From assembly GCA_014925825.1 (NCBI GenBank), contig JACGCK010000173.1, positions 31,027 to 95,026 on the forward strand: a stretch of DNA of 64,000 nucleotides. The letters run 5' to 3'. Shown piece by piece: positions 28,394 through 39,151 of the stretch. Position 1 is the stretch's first letter. Each line of letters begins with the position of its first letter. Source of the stretch: Pholiota molesta. Lineage: Eukaryota; Basidiomycota; Agaricomycetes; Agaricales; Strophariaceae. A model generated the notes under the pieces. It was not told the DNA's origin. It was given only the letters and a program-made list of their open reading frames with translations, and searched no databases. Both the position numbers and the translations under genes were made by a program.

Positions 28394-29924
28394 GGGGTCT
28401 CACAGCCCCTACTGCGCACTTATTTATTTCGAGAATCATGCTTCCTCCAACATCGACCCAGCCTTTATCGATTCTTACATTTCCGGCGAGCAGTCTGCTG
28501 GCCGGTATTCCCCCGCCTTCTCACAAGCAGCCTTAGAGGCTGTTATTGGCCCCTTTGTAACCTCACCCTTAGGGCTTGTCCCAAAACCAAACTCTTCCAA
28601 GCTTCGTATGATCCAAGACCTTTCCTTTCCACGTCACGATCCTTCCATCCCTTCTGTGAATTCTCTCATCAATTCCGACGATTTTCCCACTTTTTGGGGC
28701 ACCTTCACTTCCACCACCGAATTAATCCTATCACTTCCACCGGGCTGCCGGGCAGCTACCTTCGACATCTCTGCTGCCTACCGCATCACTCCTGTCCAAC
28801 CCCGGCAGCAGAATTATATCTGCGTGTACTGGAAGGGGGTTGTATACGTCGATCGTGCAGCCTGCTTTGGTCTGGCCTCCAGCGCCGGTGTATTTGGTTG
28901 CATTGCCGACATGCTTGTCGCCATTTACAAGGCCACTGGCTACCGTGCTATCACCAAGTGGGTGGACGACTTCTTTGTTATCGCCTTTCCCACCGATACC
29001 TGGTCAGAGGAGGACTTCATGTCCCTTACCAGCCATCTAGGTGTTCCCTGGAGCCTCGAGAAACTCCGACGCCTTGCCTCTGTCCAACGCTTCACCGGTT
29101 TCGACTGGGATTTGGAGAAAAAGACAGTTTCCCTTCCCTCCGAGAAGCTCACATCTACGCTTTCCCTAATCGCTGCATGGACAGCCCCAGCTGCCCGTTT
29201 TTCAGCTGGAGATGCTTCATCCCTTCATGGGAAGCTGGTCCACATTTCCTCCATCTACAGATGTATCCGACCTTTCCTCCGCTCAGCCTCCCTCTTTGCC
29301 TCTTCCTTTACATCACCACGGGCGCACATGGCCCAGCGTCCTCCCAGTCATGGGTTGCTTGCAGACCTGTCCTGGATACGCTTCATTATCGAACTGTCTC
29401 CCAACTGCCTACCCCTCCGCCCCTCTCTGCCCATCGATCTACAGTGGTGGGGCGACGCCAGCTCCTCTTTTGGCATTGGTGTTGTTATTCAGGGCCACTG
29501 GGCTATCTGGAAGTATGCTCCAGGCTTTTCTGTTGGCCCCGGCCAGGACTTCGACATCGGCTGGGCCGAAGCTGTAGCTGTAGAGCTCGCTCTCCGCATC
29601 GCCCTCCATTACCGTATCATCAAGCACTCCCACCATGCTGGTTCTGCCTTCTTGGTACGCTCCGACAACCAGGGTGTTGTGGCAGTGGTAAACAAAGGCC
29701 GTTCCCGGAGCCGGAATACCAACCACATCCTCAAAGAGTTATACAAGCTGCTAGCCCGAAACCAGATCTCTCTGTTTGCCCAGTACGTTACAAGCCGCGA
29801 AAACATCACCGACGCCCTCTCCCGAGGCGATATTCCTCTCTTTTTGGAAGGTTTCCCAACGGCTTCTATACAGGCCAGCATCCCCCTCCCTGGCCATCTC
29901 GTAGGGAAGTTGATATCCGTGTAA
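28394..29924 (+). CDS. Retroelement reverse transcriptase with RNase H
   Basis: Copies element RNA into DNA. Visible: IDSYISGEQSAGRYSPAF, LGLVPKPNSSKLRMIQDLSF, ATFDISAAYRITPV (RT motif A with the catalytic Asp), FGLASSAGVFGCIADM, the catalytic box as KWVDDFFVI, and later an RNase H-like part including WWGDASSSFGIGVVI and RSDNQGVVAVVNKG, then TSRENITDALSR. The frame is open from just after a TAG at 28391-28393 to the stop at 29922-29924. The conserved leader typical of these elements (AWQHVVNGIRHGFSVGVSQP) lies upstream in another frame, so a shift near 28430 is needed to join the two. No ATG is obviously the start; translation may depend on frameshifting, or the copy may be damaged. Confidence 0.8.
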
Positions 29925-31114
29925 GCCCTGCCTTTGCATCTCGGGTGGTTCCTGTTCCTTCCCAACCAGGATTATACCACGTTGAGCATACCTCAGCGAT
30001 TCAACTCATTCCTAGCCCACTTCGCCCTAACTGCCCTGCAAACCAGCGCCTCTACCTATGGCGGGGCCCTTCAGTCCCACCTTCCCCTGTCATTGATAAT
30101 CCCCTTCTCCGCCACCTGGCAGCCATGGCAATTCAGGCTTCACTCAAAGACCCCAGTAGCTATGGCTCAGGCCTTCGCAAATTCCATGTTTTCTGTGATG
30201 TGTTCTCTATTCCTGAGTCTGCCCGCTTGCCCGCTAGCACCGAGCTCATCTATAGTTTTCTGCTATGGGCGGTATCCGATCCTTCTCCTCACGACCCTCT
30301 CTTCCAAGATGGGACCCTCTTTGAGACTGTTTCAGTTGCCACTGCTCGCAAGTATATGTCAGCCATCCGGGCATGGCACATTGCACAGAACTGGCCTCCC
30401 CCTCTCTCTGAAGCCAGTACCGCCGCAATTTTGGCAGGCATTCGTGGGATGGAGAACATCCAAGCTGGAGTCCGTCGTCGCCCTCCCCGTCCACCAATCA
30501 CAACCATCATGCTTTATACCCTCCAATCTGTCCTTGATCTCACAAATCCTTTTGACGCATGCTTATGGGCTCAATGCACATGTGCATTTTTTGGACTAAT
30601 GCGCTTTGGTGAGGTATCTGTTACATCACGAGCAGCCTTTAGTGCTGCCAAGCACCTCACCCGTGGCGACCTCACCTTTGCAGATGACCTCAATGGTCGT
30701 CCCTATGCCCGCCTGCGCCTCCCCTCAGCCAAGACAGCCAGGGCTGGAGAGACGCAGGATGTCTTCTTGGTTGAGCAAGCTGGTCTATGCCCTCTCAAGG
30801 CACTCCATAATCTCATAACCCGTGTCCCAGCTCCACCTAATGCCCCACTCTTCTCATGGTCTGACAGCTCTGGCCAAGTCCGTCCCATCATAAAATCCAC
30901 TTCTCTCTCCAAAATCAACACCATCCTCTCTGCTGCTGGTTTTGGAAATGCCTTCGGACATTCATTCCGCATTGGTGGCGCCTCCTTCTACCTCGCTAAA
31001 GGCACCTCACCCGAAATTGTCCGCATCCATGGCCGCTGGAAATCCCTTGCATACGAGGTCTATATCCGCTCTTTTGAGCAGATTGCCTCCTCACACCTTG
31101 CCAACCGGGTCTGA
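29925..31114 (+). CDS. Retroelement tyrosine recombinase
   Basis: Would integrate the circular cDNA. The catalytic set of the tyrosine recombinase family can be seen: Arg in GLMRFGEVSV, His-x-x-Arg in GHSFRIGGASFYLAKG, His/Trp in RIHGRWKS, and the nucleophile Tyr in AYEVYIRSFEQ close to the C-terminus. The N-terminal SAM-like helical part includes LKDPSSYGSGLRKFHVFCDV and VATARKYMSAIRAWH. It is in a different frame from the RT, and the same frame is open without a stop back to 27887. I give the start as the end of the RT frame; no start codon is assigned. Stop at 31112-31114. Confidence 0.8.
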
Positions 31115-31320
31115 AGCACACTCGCCTTGTGGTTGGGTTTGGATGGCTCAAGAGCCACCATTTGTCTCGTTGGGTAAGCGGCTCGTTTCGCCCGCGTTCC
31201 GCGTCAGCTCCGCTGACCCACACCCAACCTCCGCTCTCTTTCAGCACACTGCACTGACCTCCTGCCTAACGTGAGACGAAGCTGGATGCTCATTATTGTT
31301 GAGACGCTGACTGCGCAGGA

Positions 31321-31928
31321 ACTTCACTCATTGGAAATTGGATTTCCTACGCTCAGTCAAATATGACATGCGGGACCGCCCCATATCGGATAGGCTTACT
31401 CTGAATCGTCATCTAGTACCCTCCCTTCAATATGATCATTCTATAGGTATGATCTCCACGGAAATCGTTTATTTGACCTCTACGCTCTCCATGGACTCAC
31501 TATTATGCATTTGTGTAGAATTCTAAGGAAAATACCTCCTAAATACAGCTATCGCTGTTTGATCGCTGTGGTTTTTTTTCGGGCGCTCAATATTGGCCTC
31601 TAGATGGGATTGGTTTACCTTCTCTACGATAACAAAATGGCACCACTGCGACGAGAAACATCTAATGAACGGTATGGCACATTTCCATTGTGCTATTAGC
31701 ATTGACCAAGTCCATAGCAAGGCGACAGACAAGTTATATATCATAATCGAAGTAATGAAGGTATCGAAATACTGATCGATGGAGAAGCACAATGAGATAA
31801 TATCTCGAAGCTCAGTGTTCTGTATCAGAGCACTAGAGCCGCCAAACAGGTTATAAAGGCCCAGATATCTCAGCCATGCTCTCATTGGCGAATAACAAAG
31901 TCAATCAAACCCATTCCAACCCTTCACA
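31321..31928. other. Spacer with promoter of the secreted repeat protein
   Basis: AT-rich. TATAAAG at 31852-31858 lies 71-77 bp before the ATG at 31929 and is the likely TATA box of that gene. No other gene is supported; a minus-strand frame at 31523-31885 has no recognisable features. Confidence 0.5.
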
Positions 31929-33011
31929 ATGTCGACCAATTTCAAGTTCATCTTGCTTTCGGTATTACTCGCTGCAAGCCACGCCGCCGCATATGTCGCA
32001 GCGGACAGAAGCGCCGTCTTCACTGACGTTCCGAGCGCGACCGCTGTTCCTGCCGTATCCCACACCACCCCGACATACGCGAGCAATATTCCAGGCGGGC
32101 ATAGTGGTCCTAGTGGTTTTCCTTCTGTACCGAGCAACCACCCTGGCTCTGGTGGACACCCAACCCATCCCAACAGTTTTTCGGGCGCGTCTGGTGGTTT
32201 CCAACCTTCTCCAAAGAGCAACTCTGGCCCCGGTGGTGTCCAGGGCTTGTCCAGCAATATTCCGAGCCATGGTGGTCAAGCCTCCCCCAGTAAAGTCCCT
32301 GGCGAGGGTGGCATCCCAACGCCCCCGAGCAGCATTACGGGAGAGCCGAGTGGCTCCTCACCTTTCCCTAGCGCAGCCCCTAGCGCTGGCGGTTTCCCGA
32401 GCTTTTCCAGTAATATTCCTGGTGAGAGCGGTGACGCCTTTCCCACTGGTAGTTTCTCTGGCGAAGGTACCCCGACTTATCCGAGCAATATTCCAGGAGA
32501 GCCTACTGAGGGCTCAGGACACTCGAGCCACCCTAGCAGTATTCCGCACGAGAGCGCTATCGCCTCCCCCAGCAATATTCCTGCAAAGAGCGGATTTTCC
32601 CCTAGTGGTTTCCCAAAGGCACCCAGCAAGATTCCAAAAGTCAGCGGCTCCCCACGCTCCCCAAGTAATATTCCGCACGAGAGCGGCTTCTCGTCCTCCT
32701 CCGACAATATACCTGGCTCAAGTTCAAGTGCCATCAAATCCCTTCCCAGCATCCCCACTGGCAGCCTCCCCATTCATACCGTCATTCCCGCCGGCAGTGG
32801 TTTAAGCCCCCTTGAGGTCGTCCCTACTAGTATCTTACCCACCGGCGTCCTCCCCACCGGCGTCCTCCCCACCGGCGTCCTCCCCACCGGCGTCCTCCCC
32901 ACCGGCGTCCTCCCCACCGGCGTCCTCCCCTCCGCGTCCTCCCTTCTGGCGTCCTCCCCTCCGAGGTCCTCCCCTCCGGCGTCCTCCCCAGCATCATTCC
33001 CTCAGGCTTGA
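31929..33011 (+). CDS. Secreted Ser/Pro/Gly-rich repeat protein
   Basis: Unknown function, probably an extracellular or cell-wall protein. The N-terminus MSTNFKFILLSVLLAASHAAA is a clear signal peptide (basic residue, hydrophobic core, Ala-x-Ala cut site). The mature part has imperfect repeats around a core SNIPGES/SSIPHES, spaced by Gly/Ser/Pro/Phe-rich linkers, and then six perfect 15-bp repeats encoding PTGVL. No cysteine-rich or catalytic domain is present. Single exon, 360 residues as written. The repeat register breaks at about 32932 by a one-base loss: the shifted frame would continue the pattern (PSGVLPSEVLPSGVLP) and stop at 33020-33022, so the printed tail (SSPPRSSPPASS...) is probably not the original one. 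Confidence 0.75.
   Translation: MSTNFKFILLSVLLAASHAAAYVAADRSAVFTDVPSATAVPAVSHTTPTYASNIPGGHSGPSGFPSVPSNHPGSGGHPTHPNSFSGASGGFQPSPKSNSGPGGVQGLSSNIPSHGGQASPSKVPGEGGIPTPPSSITGEPSGSSPFPSAAPSAGGFPSFSSNIPGESGDAFPTGSFSGEGTPTYPSNIPGEPTEGSGHSSHPSSIPHESAIASPSNIPAKSGFSPSGFPKAPSKIPKVSGSPRSPSNIPHESGFSSSSDNIPGSSSSAIKSLPSIPTGSLPIHTVIPAGSGLSPLEVVPTSILPTGVLPTGVLPTGVLPTGVLPTGVLPTGVLPSASSLLASSPPRSSPPASSPASFPQA
32841..32930 (+). repeat. Six perfect 15-bp tandem repeats
   Basis: Unit accggcgtcctcccc, repeated at 32841, 32856, 32871, 32886, 32901 and 32916, flanked by degenerate units on both sides (about 32827-32840 and 32931-32990). Encodes PTGVL pentapeptides. Confidence 0.95.
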
Positions 33012-33022
33012 GTAGCCCTTGA

Positions 33023-33715
33023 TTTCACTCCCTTTTCTCAAGTGTGAAGCAGGCGCTGCTTTAAAATAACCCAAAGCCGTGTTGTGCACTCACGTCTGCG
33101 GCCTGTCTCCTTTTTTGTTTCATGGACGAGTTTGTTTTCAGCTAGTTACTTTGTGGAAAGAGAATAAGTGGTTATGATGGAATATGATTGTACTTCTCTA
33201 GACTTTGACTGTTAGAAATTGATCCCTTACATTGGAACAGCCAAGCTGGCCATCTGGCACCTTCGGGCGGGTAGCACATAATAACAGGTCTATTTATTAA
33301 ATTTCTTCAACGTGCTATGATCATTGTTGCATATTTATGTGTTTTCACGACGCGGGCACTGCGCCGATAATGAACCTGATTTAAATTGATCACAGCTACT
33401 GAGGTGATAAAAATAAAGAAGACAGCGTAGACTGCTAGTGCCCCTACTTACTTGGTTAGATTCACAAATTCGTGTGCGACGGCTGGATCCTGCTCATTGC
33501 AAGATCATTGAGTATTGAAGGTGGCACGCACTTGAGTGGACGGCGGGACCGGGCGGACTTTGGATGTCGACAGGCACGTGTCCAAGGATCTTGATGTGTT
33601 GCGGAGTCGACCCTCCACGACTTTGCCAACCGCCTGCCAGGCCTCTCTCCCTTTTTCTTCCAACTACGACCACACCTTCGCGTCCCCAACATCTACTGAC
33701 GCCCACAATACTCCA
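33023..33715. other. Intergenic region
   Basis: 3' flank of the secreted repeat protein gene and promoter of the F-BAR/RhoGAP gene. No gene seen. Confidence 0.5.
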
Positions 33716-36700
33716 ATGGCGGTTCTCTCTCTGCCATTGACGTTTGGAAATTCGTTCTGGTCACAGGACTATCGCAAGGGCCTCGAGGTTCTCTTCGGAA
33801 AGCTCGAGCAGGTCCGTATCTTCTCAGCCAGGTCTTTGTACCATATACAGCACCGCTAAACCGTTCGTTAGGGTGTAGCAGAGAACGATGAAATCGTGGC
33901 TTTCATAAGGGTATGCCTTCATGTTTTTGTGCATTGGGAAAGGGTCTTGACCTTATTCTAGGCTCGTGCCCAAGCAGAGAGTAATCTCGCCAACTCTCTC
34001 ATCAATCCATTGCCTACAGGAAAATTGAGTACGTTCTGAACTGTATACCTGGAGATATTGCTAATGTGCCTCTAGGTACCGGCTTTGGCGCTGACGACGG
34101 CGCTTCTCTCCTCATGGCCTTCCGAGGACTACAAGCAGAGTCGACTGCTCAAGGACAAGCCCACAATAGCATTGCAAAGGAGCTGTCGACGCTTGTTGCA
34201 GACCCTTTCGATGACTGGGCCCGCTCATATAAGGTTCGTTCCCGTTCTAGCCCAATTCAACTGATCGGGACCTTATTGCCGCACAGGACCGTCTAAAGCA
34301 AAACAAAGCTACTGTCATTGATAACTGGCTACGGTCCTACGAGCAGGCTCAGGCGGACGTCGCGAAACTCAAGAGTACATACCTTGCCAAAGTGCGTCGG
34401 GCAGACGAGGCCGAAGACGAGTACGTCTAATCCATTCATCACGTCGGGCATGTTCTCACCCGTTCGGCCAGTGCGAAATTCGCGCCTAATAGTGGGGGAA
34501 ACCCGGTTGACAAGTTCACGAGTTCTCCACGGATGCGACCTGTAGACGGTCACCGCACGCCACCGCAACGGACAGCGAGCGTCTCCGAACGAATTGCACA
34601 GCGACTGAAGGAGATTCAGAAGAGGAGCGCTGTCGCCCTGGCCAATGTGACCTCCACTGAAGACCCCAACGCGTCTCCAGAATCCCTCGACGAGGACAAA
34701 CCCCTGCCCACCATTGACAAAGGCAAAGGCAAAGAACGCGACTACGGAGAGCTCAACCTCGCTTCTCCGCCCCCTCTATCGCCTATTCCACCCGCGAAGG
34801 ACCTTCCCGATGTCTCCTTGACTCCTCAGCCTATCCTTTTGGCTGGCCTCTCTCTTTCCCCAATCGCCATCTCACAGCTTCTCACCCGTGCGGCTGCCGA
34901 ATTGCCCCTCCGTTCAGTCCGATTTCCACTACTTGGTGAATATCACGATGCGTTTACCGGCGAAGAATTTGTGGCTTGGTTGCAAGAACATGTCCAAGGT
35001 TTCGGTGGAAGCCTTGACCGTGCCGAGGAAGCAGCAAAAGACCTGACGCAAAGAGACGGTCTCTTGCGCAGGCTTGGAGAACTTGGGAACTTGTTCGAAG
35101 ACTCTGAGGATGCATGGTATCAATTCAGACCCAAGGTACACCATTCTTCTATTTTCTCCTTTCCAATCTAATACATACTTTCCTTCAAAGGCTTTTGAAT
35201 TGGGCAAGCAGTCATCAGAGTCGGCGCTAAGTGGCACACAATCAGAGAACCTACTCAAAAAGACGGGCAACTTTGTGAACTTAGTAAGCAAGGCGCTAAA
35301 CACCAACAATAGTTCAGAACCCGCCTATATTCGTGCAAGACAAGACGCCGACGAGGCAGACAAGGCGTACCGTATCGCTGTCAGACGTTTGGATAGGCAT
35401 CGCTTAGCACTTGAAGAGAGAATCGAAGACACATTGAAGATCCTCCAACGCTGGGAGAGCGAAAGGTTGAGAGCAGTCAAGACAGGTGCGTTTGAGTAAA
35501 AACCTTTGAATCTTGTAACACTTTTTAACTTTTCTGTTAAACAGTCCTTCTCCAGTTCCAAGGCACGATTGCGAACCTTCCCAAGTCGCTAGAACCTTCC
35601 ATCGAGCGCTCTGCCACTCTCGTTGCTTCCTATCAGCCCGAATCGGATCTGACTGCGCTCATCGAGCGGTACCGCACCGGCCCATTCCGCCCTGACCCGC
35701 AGATCTATGAGTCCGTAGCGCACGACGAGTCGGACGTCGTCTTCGGTATCGATCTGCGCAAGTGGGCCGAAGGCGGATGGTACGCACTCACTCAAGGCGA
35801 AGGCGCCACTCCTCGCGAGCCCATACCGCCCGTACTTACCGCCCTCCTTGCCGCGCTCGATGCTGCATACGAGCGTGTCCCGAACGACGTGGAGAAGCGC
35901 AAGAGCTGGATCTACGAGGTCCCGCTCGGCGCGGTGCACCAGCTGCGTGAGAGTCTGAACGCGGTGCCGCCGGGGCAGGCGTTCCCCCCGGATCTGCTTG
36001 GAAAGTTTGATGCGCCAGTTATTGCCGCGTGTATCAAGCTCTGGGCGCTTGAGCTCGACCCGCCGCTGGCACTGTATGAGGGCTGGGAGGAGTTTAGGAA
36101 GCTGTATCCGATGGTTGGTGGTGGTGCAGCGCCGAAGGCTGAGGGCGAGGAGGGTGAAGAGACGCACTTGCAGCTTGTGAGCGGGGCGCTGTTGAGGCTG
36201 CCTCGAGTGCACCTCTATGTGTTGGACGCCATTTTGAAACATCTGAAGAAGTGAGTGTTGCTAGTAATTTGATGTTGAAGCATTTTCTGACGTACTTCAT
36301 GCAGCTTGGTCGAAACTACCAAGTCCGAAGAAACTGATGAGGTGTTCTTCACCAAGATTGCGCTCTCTATGGGACGAAGTAAGCGTTTGTTTATTGTGTA
36401 GTTTCTTTTTCATTCACCGCCATTCTTCTAGCCATCCTTCGGCCTAGAGTTGAGACCGAACTCTCTGTTCAGGACCGCCATCCCACTCGTACGTAATTTT
36501 TCTATTACATTGAAAAAATTCTCAGCAATTTTGTGTAGTATTGTTCCTCGACCTTCTCAAGCACTATAATACCCTGCTCCCACCCACCATCGCGCGCAAG
36601 AAGAGAGAATCCGAACGCAAAGTGCCGATCAGGAAGCGCACCGCCCCTGTCGATATGCGTCTGAGTAGGAGCAGAATATCCGTCGGCGCAGATGCACAAC

Positions 36701-37653
36701 AGCTATTGGCTGCTGAAAAGGTTGCGCAAAACCCTTCCCTCGCAGGGCATATGCGTACGACGTCTGACCTGTCTGCAATCAATGCATCCGCGGTCTCCTC
36801 TCCTTCACCCCCACCCCCACCTCCTATGGCTGCTCTTGCTCCGCGGGTTGTTCCTTCTCCGCCTGTGGCAGCAGTGCCCCCACCTCCTCCTGTTGTGGCT
36901 CCTGCTGCAGCTGCACCCACAGCACCACTGGTGCCACCATCGCCTCCTCCCGTTTTGGCGAAGGCAAAGACGCCACCGCCACCCCCTCCTGTACTGGCAG
37001 CACCCCCTCCTCCACCACCTTTGAACGCAGGTCTCCAAAGACCCACTTTCAAAGAGCCTCCTCCGGAATTCGACAACCTCCCACCACGGCCGACATTCAA
37101 GGAGCCTCCTCCTGAGCTGGACGACCTGCCTCCTAGGCCCACCTTCGCTGATCCTCCCCCGGAGGAAGCGTATGCGTCAGCGCCGTCCAGCGCCTCATCA
37201 TCGCCTGGTATTCCTCCCCCACCAGCCCCTGCCACCAACGTTATCCCACCGACACCTCAAAAGCGGGAGCTGGCAAGCGGTGCATCAACGCCCAACAATG
37301 TGACCTCGCGCAGCCCATCGCCGAAAATAAGCGGCGAAGACATCGTGCTCGGTAGTGGCAAGACCACGATCTCACGCACGGGCTCAGCGCAAGCTACCGG
37401 CATGCGCGGCCCAAGGCTCGCTAGGGGTGCGCGGGGATCGAGTGGCAGCGTGCAGAATCTCGTGCAGAATCTGAACAGGAATAGCCAGGGCAGTCCGACT
37501 CCGGTGAGCCCTGGTAGCCCCAAGGTCAACCGGCTTAGTGGGAGTCCTGTGAGGCGGCCCTCGAGCATTGTTGGAAGATCTGCGGCGACGTCGTTGTCGC
37601 GCAGGACGATGGCAAGTGATGCGGAGGACGATGTGGTGGATAAGAAACGATGA
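33716..37653 (+). CDS. F-BAR / DEP / RhoGAP-fold protein (Rgd2-like)
   Basis: Predicted membrane-curvature and Rho-type GTPase regulator at sites of polarised growth. The N-terminus MAVLSLPLTFGNSFWSQDYR is the start of an F-BAR (FCH) domain. A DEP domain (RFPLLGEYHDAFTGEEFVAW ... GNLFEDSEDAWYQF) is inserted before the second F-BAR helical part (RARQDADEADKAYRIAVRRL), as in yeast Rgd2. A RhoGAP-like domain follows (VVFGIDLRKWAEGG ... KLWALELDPPLALYEGWEEF). The tail is proline-rich (poly-Pro stretches; a roughly 19-residue repeat RPTFKEPPPEFDNLPP, about 37040-37168) and Ser-rich, ending DVVDKKR. About 11 exons; introns of 50-70 bp. Odd point: where RhoGAPs have the arginine finger (G-[IL]-[FY]-R-x-S-G), this reads KSWIYEVPLGAVHQLRESLN, with no Arg at the finger position. 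Length roughly 1,100 residues. Confidence 0.85.
37040..37168 (+). repeat. Internal coding repeat, three units
   Basis: Three diverged copies of a segment encoding RPTFKEPPPE(F/L)D(N/D)LPP, the last reading RPTFADPPPEEA. Proline-rich; could bind SH3 or WW domains (inference). Confidence 0.7.
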
Positions 37654-38324
37654 GGGCTTTATTCGAGTACGGAGTACGTTTGGTTGAGCTGTGCTCGCCG
37701 CTTCTTCTTTCTTTATGCGGTATGCTATATTATGGACTGAACACTTACTTGATCCTGGATCGTGCTGGATTAGATATCTTACTTATGCTTTATGGACTAT
37801 ATACCTTGTTACCATTCTACATATGCGTTTCTCTTTTCTTTTTGGTGGCGCAAGTAGACAGGCTTGTCAGCAGTATTTCCACAGACTGCGGTGATGGTGT
37901 TGTCTGCTCGCTCCGACCATCGCACCCTTTCTGAAGACGCAAATATCCCGTTTGACTTGGCTTTCTTTGACCACGGCTCCAAGCTTTACAGCCTGAGCAT
38001 CATGATGTTCAGAGTGTAAGTAATGAGACTAGCACTATCGGCATGTGTACGCGCTCCGGAGCGCGCCTGAGTGTGCACCGAATCACGGCGCTTTCTATTT
38101 TCTGCACTGATTTCAGCCTCGCACTCTTGCTTCGCCTCCTCTCTACTTTAACTTCACCCCTCCTACGGGCCTCATTGCCTAAGGTCTCTTCTCGTAGGGG
38201 GCCGCTTTTACTGCAATACATGATTGAGACACGGTATCTAGGCTGGTGTAATATTGGAATTCTTGTACAAAATGATTGGAGCGATGGTAATGGTAATAGA
38301 AAAGTATACAATTTATCTTAGATA
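37654..38324. other. Intergenic, convergent 3' flanks
   Basis: 3' flanks of the F-BAR gene (plus) and membrane-protein gene 2 (minus). No gene or repeat recognised. Confidence 0.5.
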
Positions 38325-39151
38325 CTATACAAGCATCATTAGCCAGCTGGGTATGAGGGCGAATCCACTGATAAGAGACGTAATGATGCCAATCCAAGAT
38401 ACCTCCTGAAGCCAGATAAATGTCACAAGGAGAAATACAAGACATGTTATACCACCATAGAAGCAAATCAACCCTAAAACAATATGCCAGTATCCTAGTC
38501 AGCTCAAGATGCACCTCAAATAGCTGAAGCTGTCGAGTAATGATGACGAAATAAACTCACAATGCCATATAATAAACTTCCATCTTGGTCCTGCACCATA
38601 ATGTCTTAATATTTGCATCTCGGTACCCGCAAACGCGCCGATTGTCGGTTGCGACTCCTTACGTGCAAATAAGAGGGTCAACGACCCCATTCTATCCAGG
38701 ATTATAAAGGCACTAATTGTCGCTCCGATATTTAGAAGCAGTGCACAATAGTTGAGCGCAAGAACTGCATCTCGAGCGCCTTGGGGTGTCGATCGCCTAT
38801 CGTATGTAGCGGGATCGCGGAAGTAGGTTAATAACTGTGCGGAAACCACTGCCAAAAGACCTGACTAGAGTTAATAAACTATTAGCTCGTCCCAATATGT
38901 TAAATATGCGAGGTCTGAATGACACAAATAAAGATTGAGAGAGATACTCACTACAGCTAAGCCCCCTTGAGATGTAAGTTGCCATCCATCTTTGATAGCT
39001 TCGACCGTGGCCGGAAGGTTCTCTATCGAATAAAATATCGTGTTTTAGATATTATATGTCATAGGTTAAACCGGCCGCCAGTGGACATGCTGCAGGTCCG
39101 GGTATGCTCAATGCAACACGTACCTTCCATACGAGCTGCTCGGGTGGCCAT
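38325..39151 (-). CDS. Small multi-pass membrane protein, family member 2
   Basis: Unknown function. CDS: 39124-39151, 38952-39022, 38561-38864, 38325-38473 (complement), 183 residues. N-terminus MATRAARMENLPATVEAIKD. Landmarks: GWQLTSQGG, YFRDPATYDRRSTPQGARDA, the hydrophobic span NYCALLLNIGATISAFIILD, GTEMQILRHYGAGPRWKF, and a C-terminal pair of hydrophobic spans starting WLICFYGGITCLVFLL and ending IPSWLMMLV. Exon 1 (28 nt), exon 2 (71 nt) and exon 4 (149 nt) match member 3 exactly in length. A GGCGCTTAATCGATG motif is found about 385 bp upstream. No known domain; the membrane topology is my inference from hydrophobicity. Confidence 0.82.

Larger units (their letters stand above)
26700..31320 (+). 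mobile_element. DIRS-like tyrosine-recombinase retrotransposon
   Basis: Order of domains: gag-like ORF with zinc knuckle, RT with RNase H, and a tyrosine recombinase in place of a DDE integrase. This combination defines DIRS-type elements. There are no LTRs flanking the coding region, as expected. The outer limits are estimated: I could not see target-site or split-repeat termini. The region is GC-rich and Pro/Ala/Ser-biased compared with its neighbours. The coding content is long and mostly open, so insertion is probably fairly recent. Full activity is doubtful because the RT part lies in a different frame from its upstream leader and from the recombinase. Confidence 0.85.

Noticed and set aside
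31523..31885. Minus-strand open frame before the secreted repeat protein
   Set aside because: Overlaps the TATA box of the plus-strand gene and shows no domain.
37650..37934. Hydrophobic open frame after the F-BAR gene
   Set aside because: Lies in the 3' UTR, overlaps the stop codon of the real gene and resembles translated AT-rich UTR.
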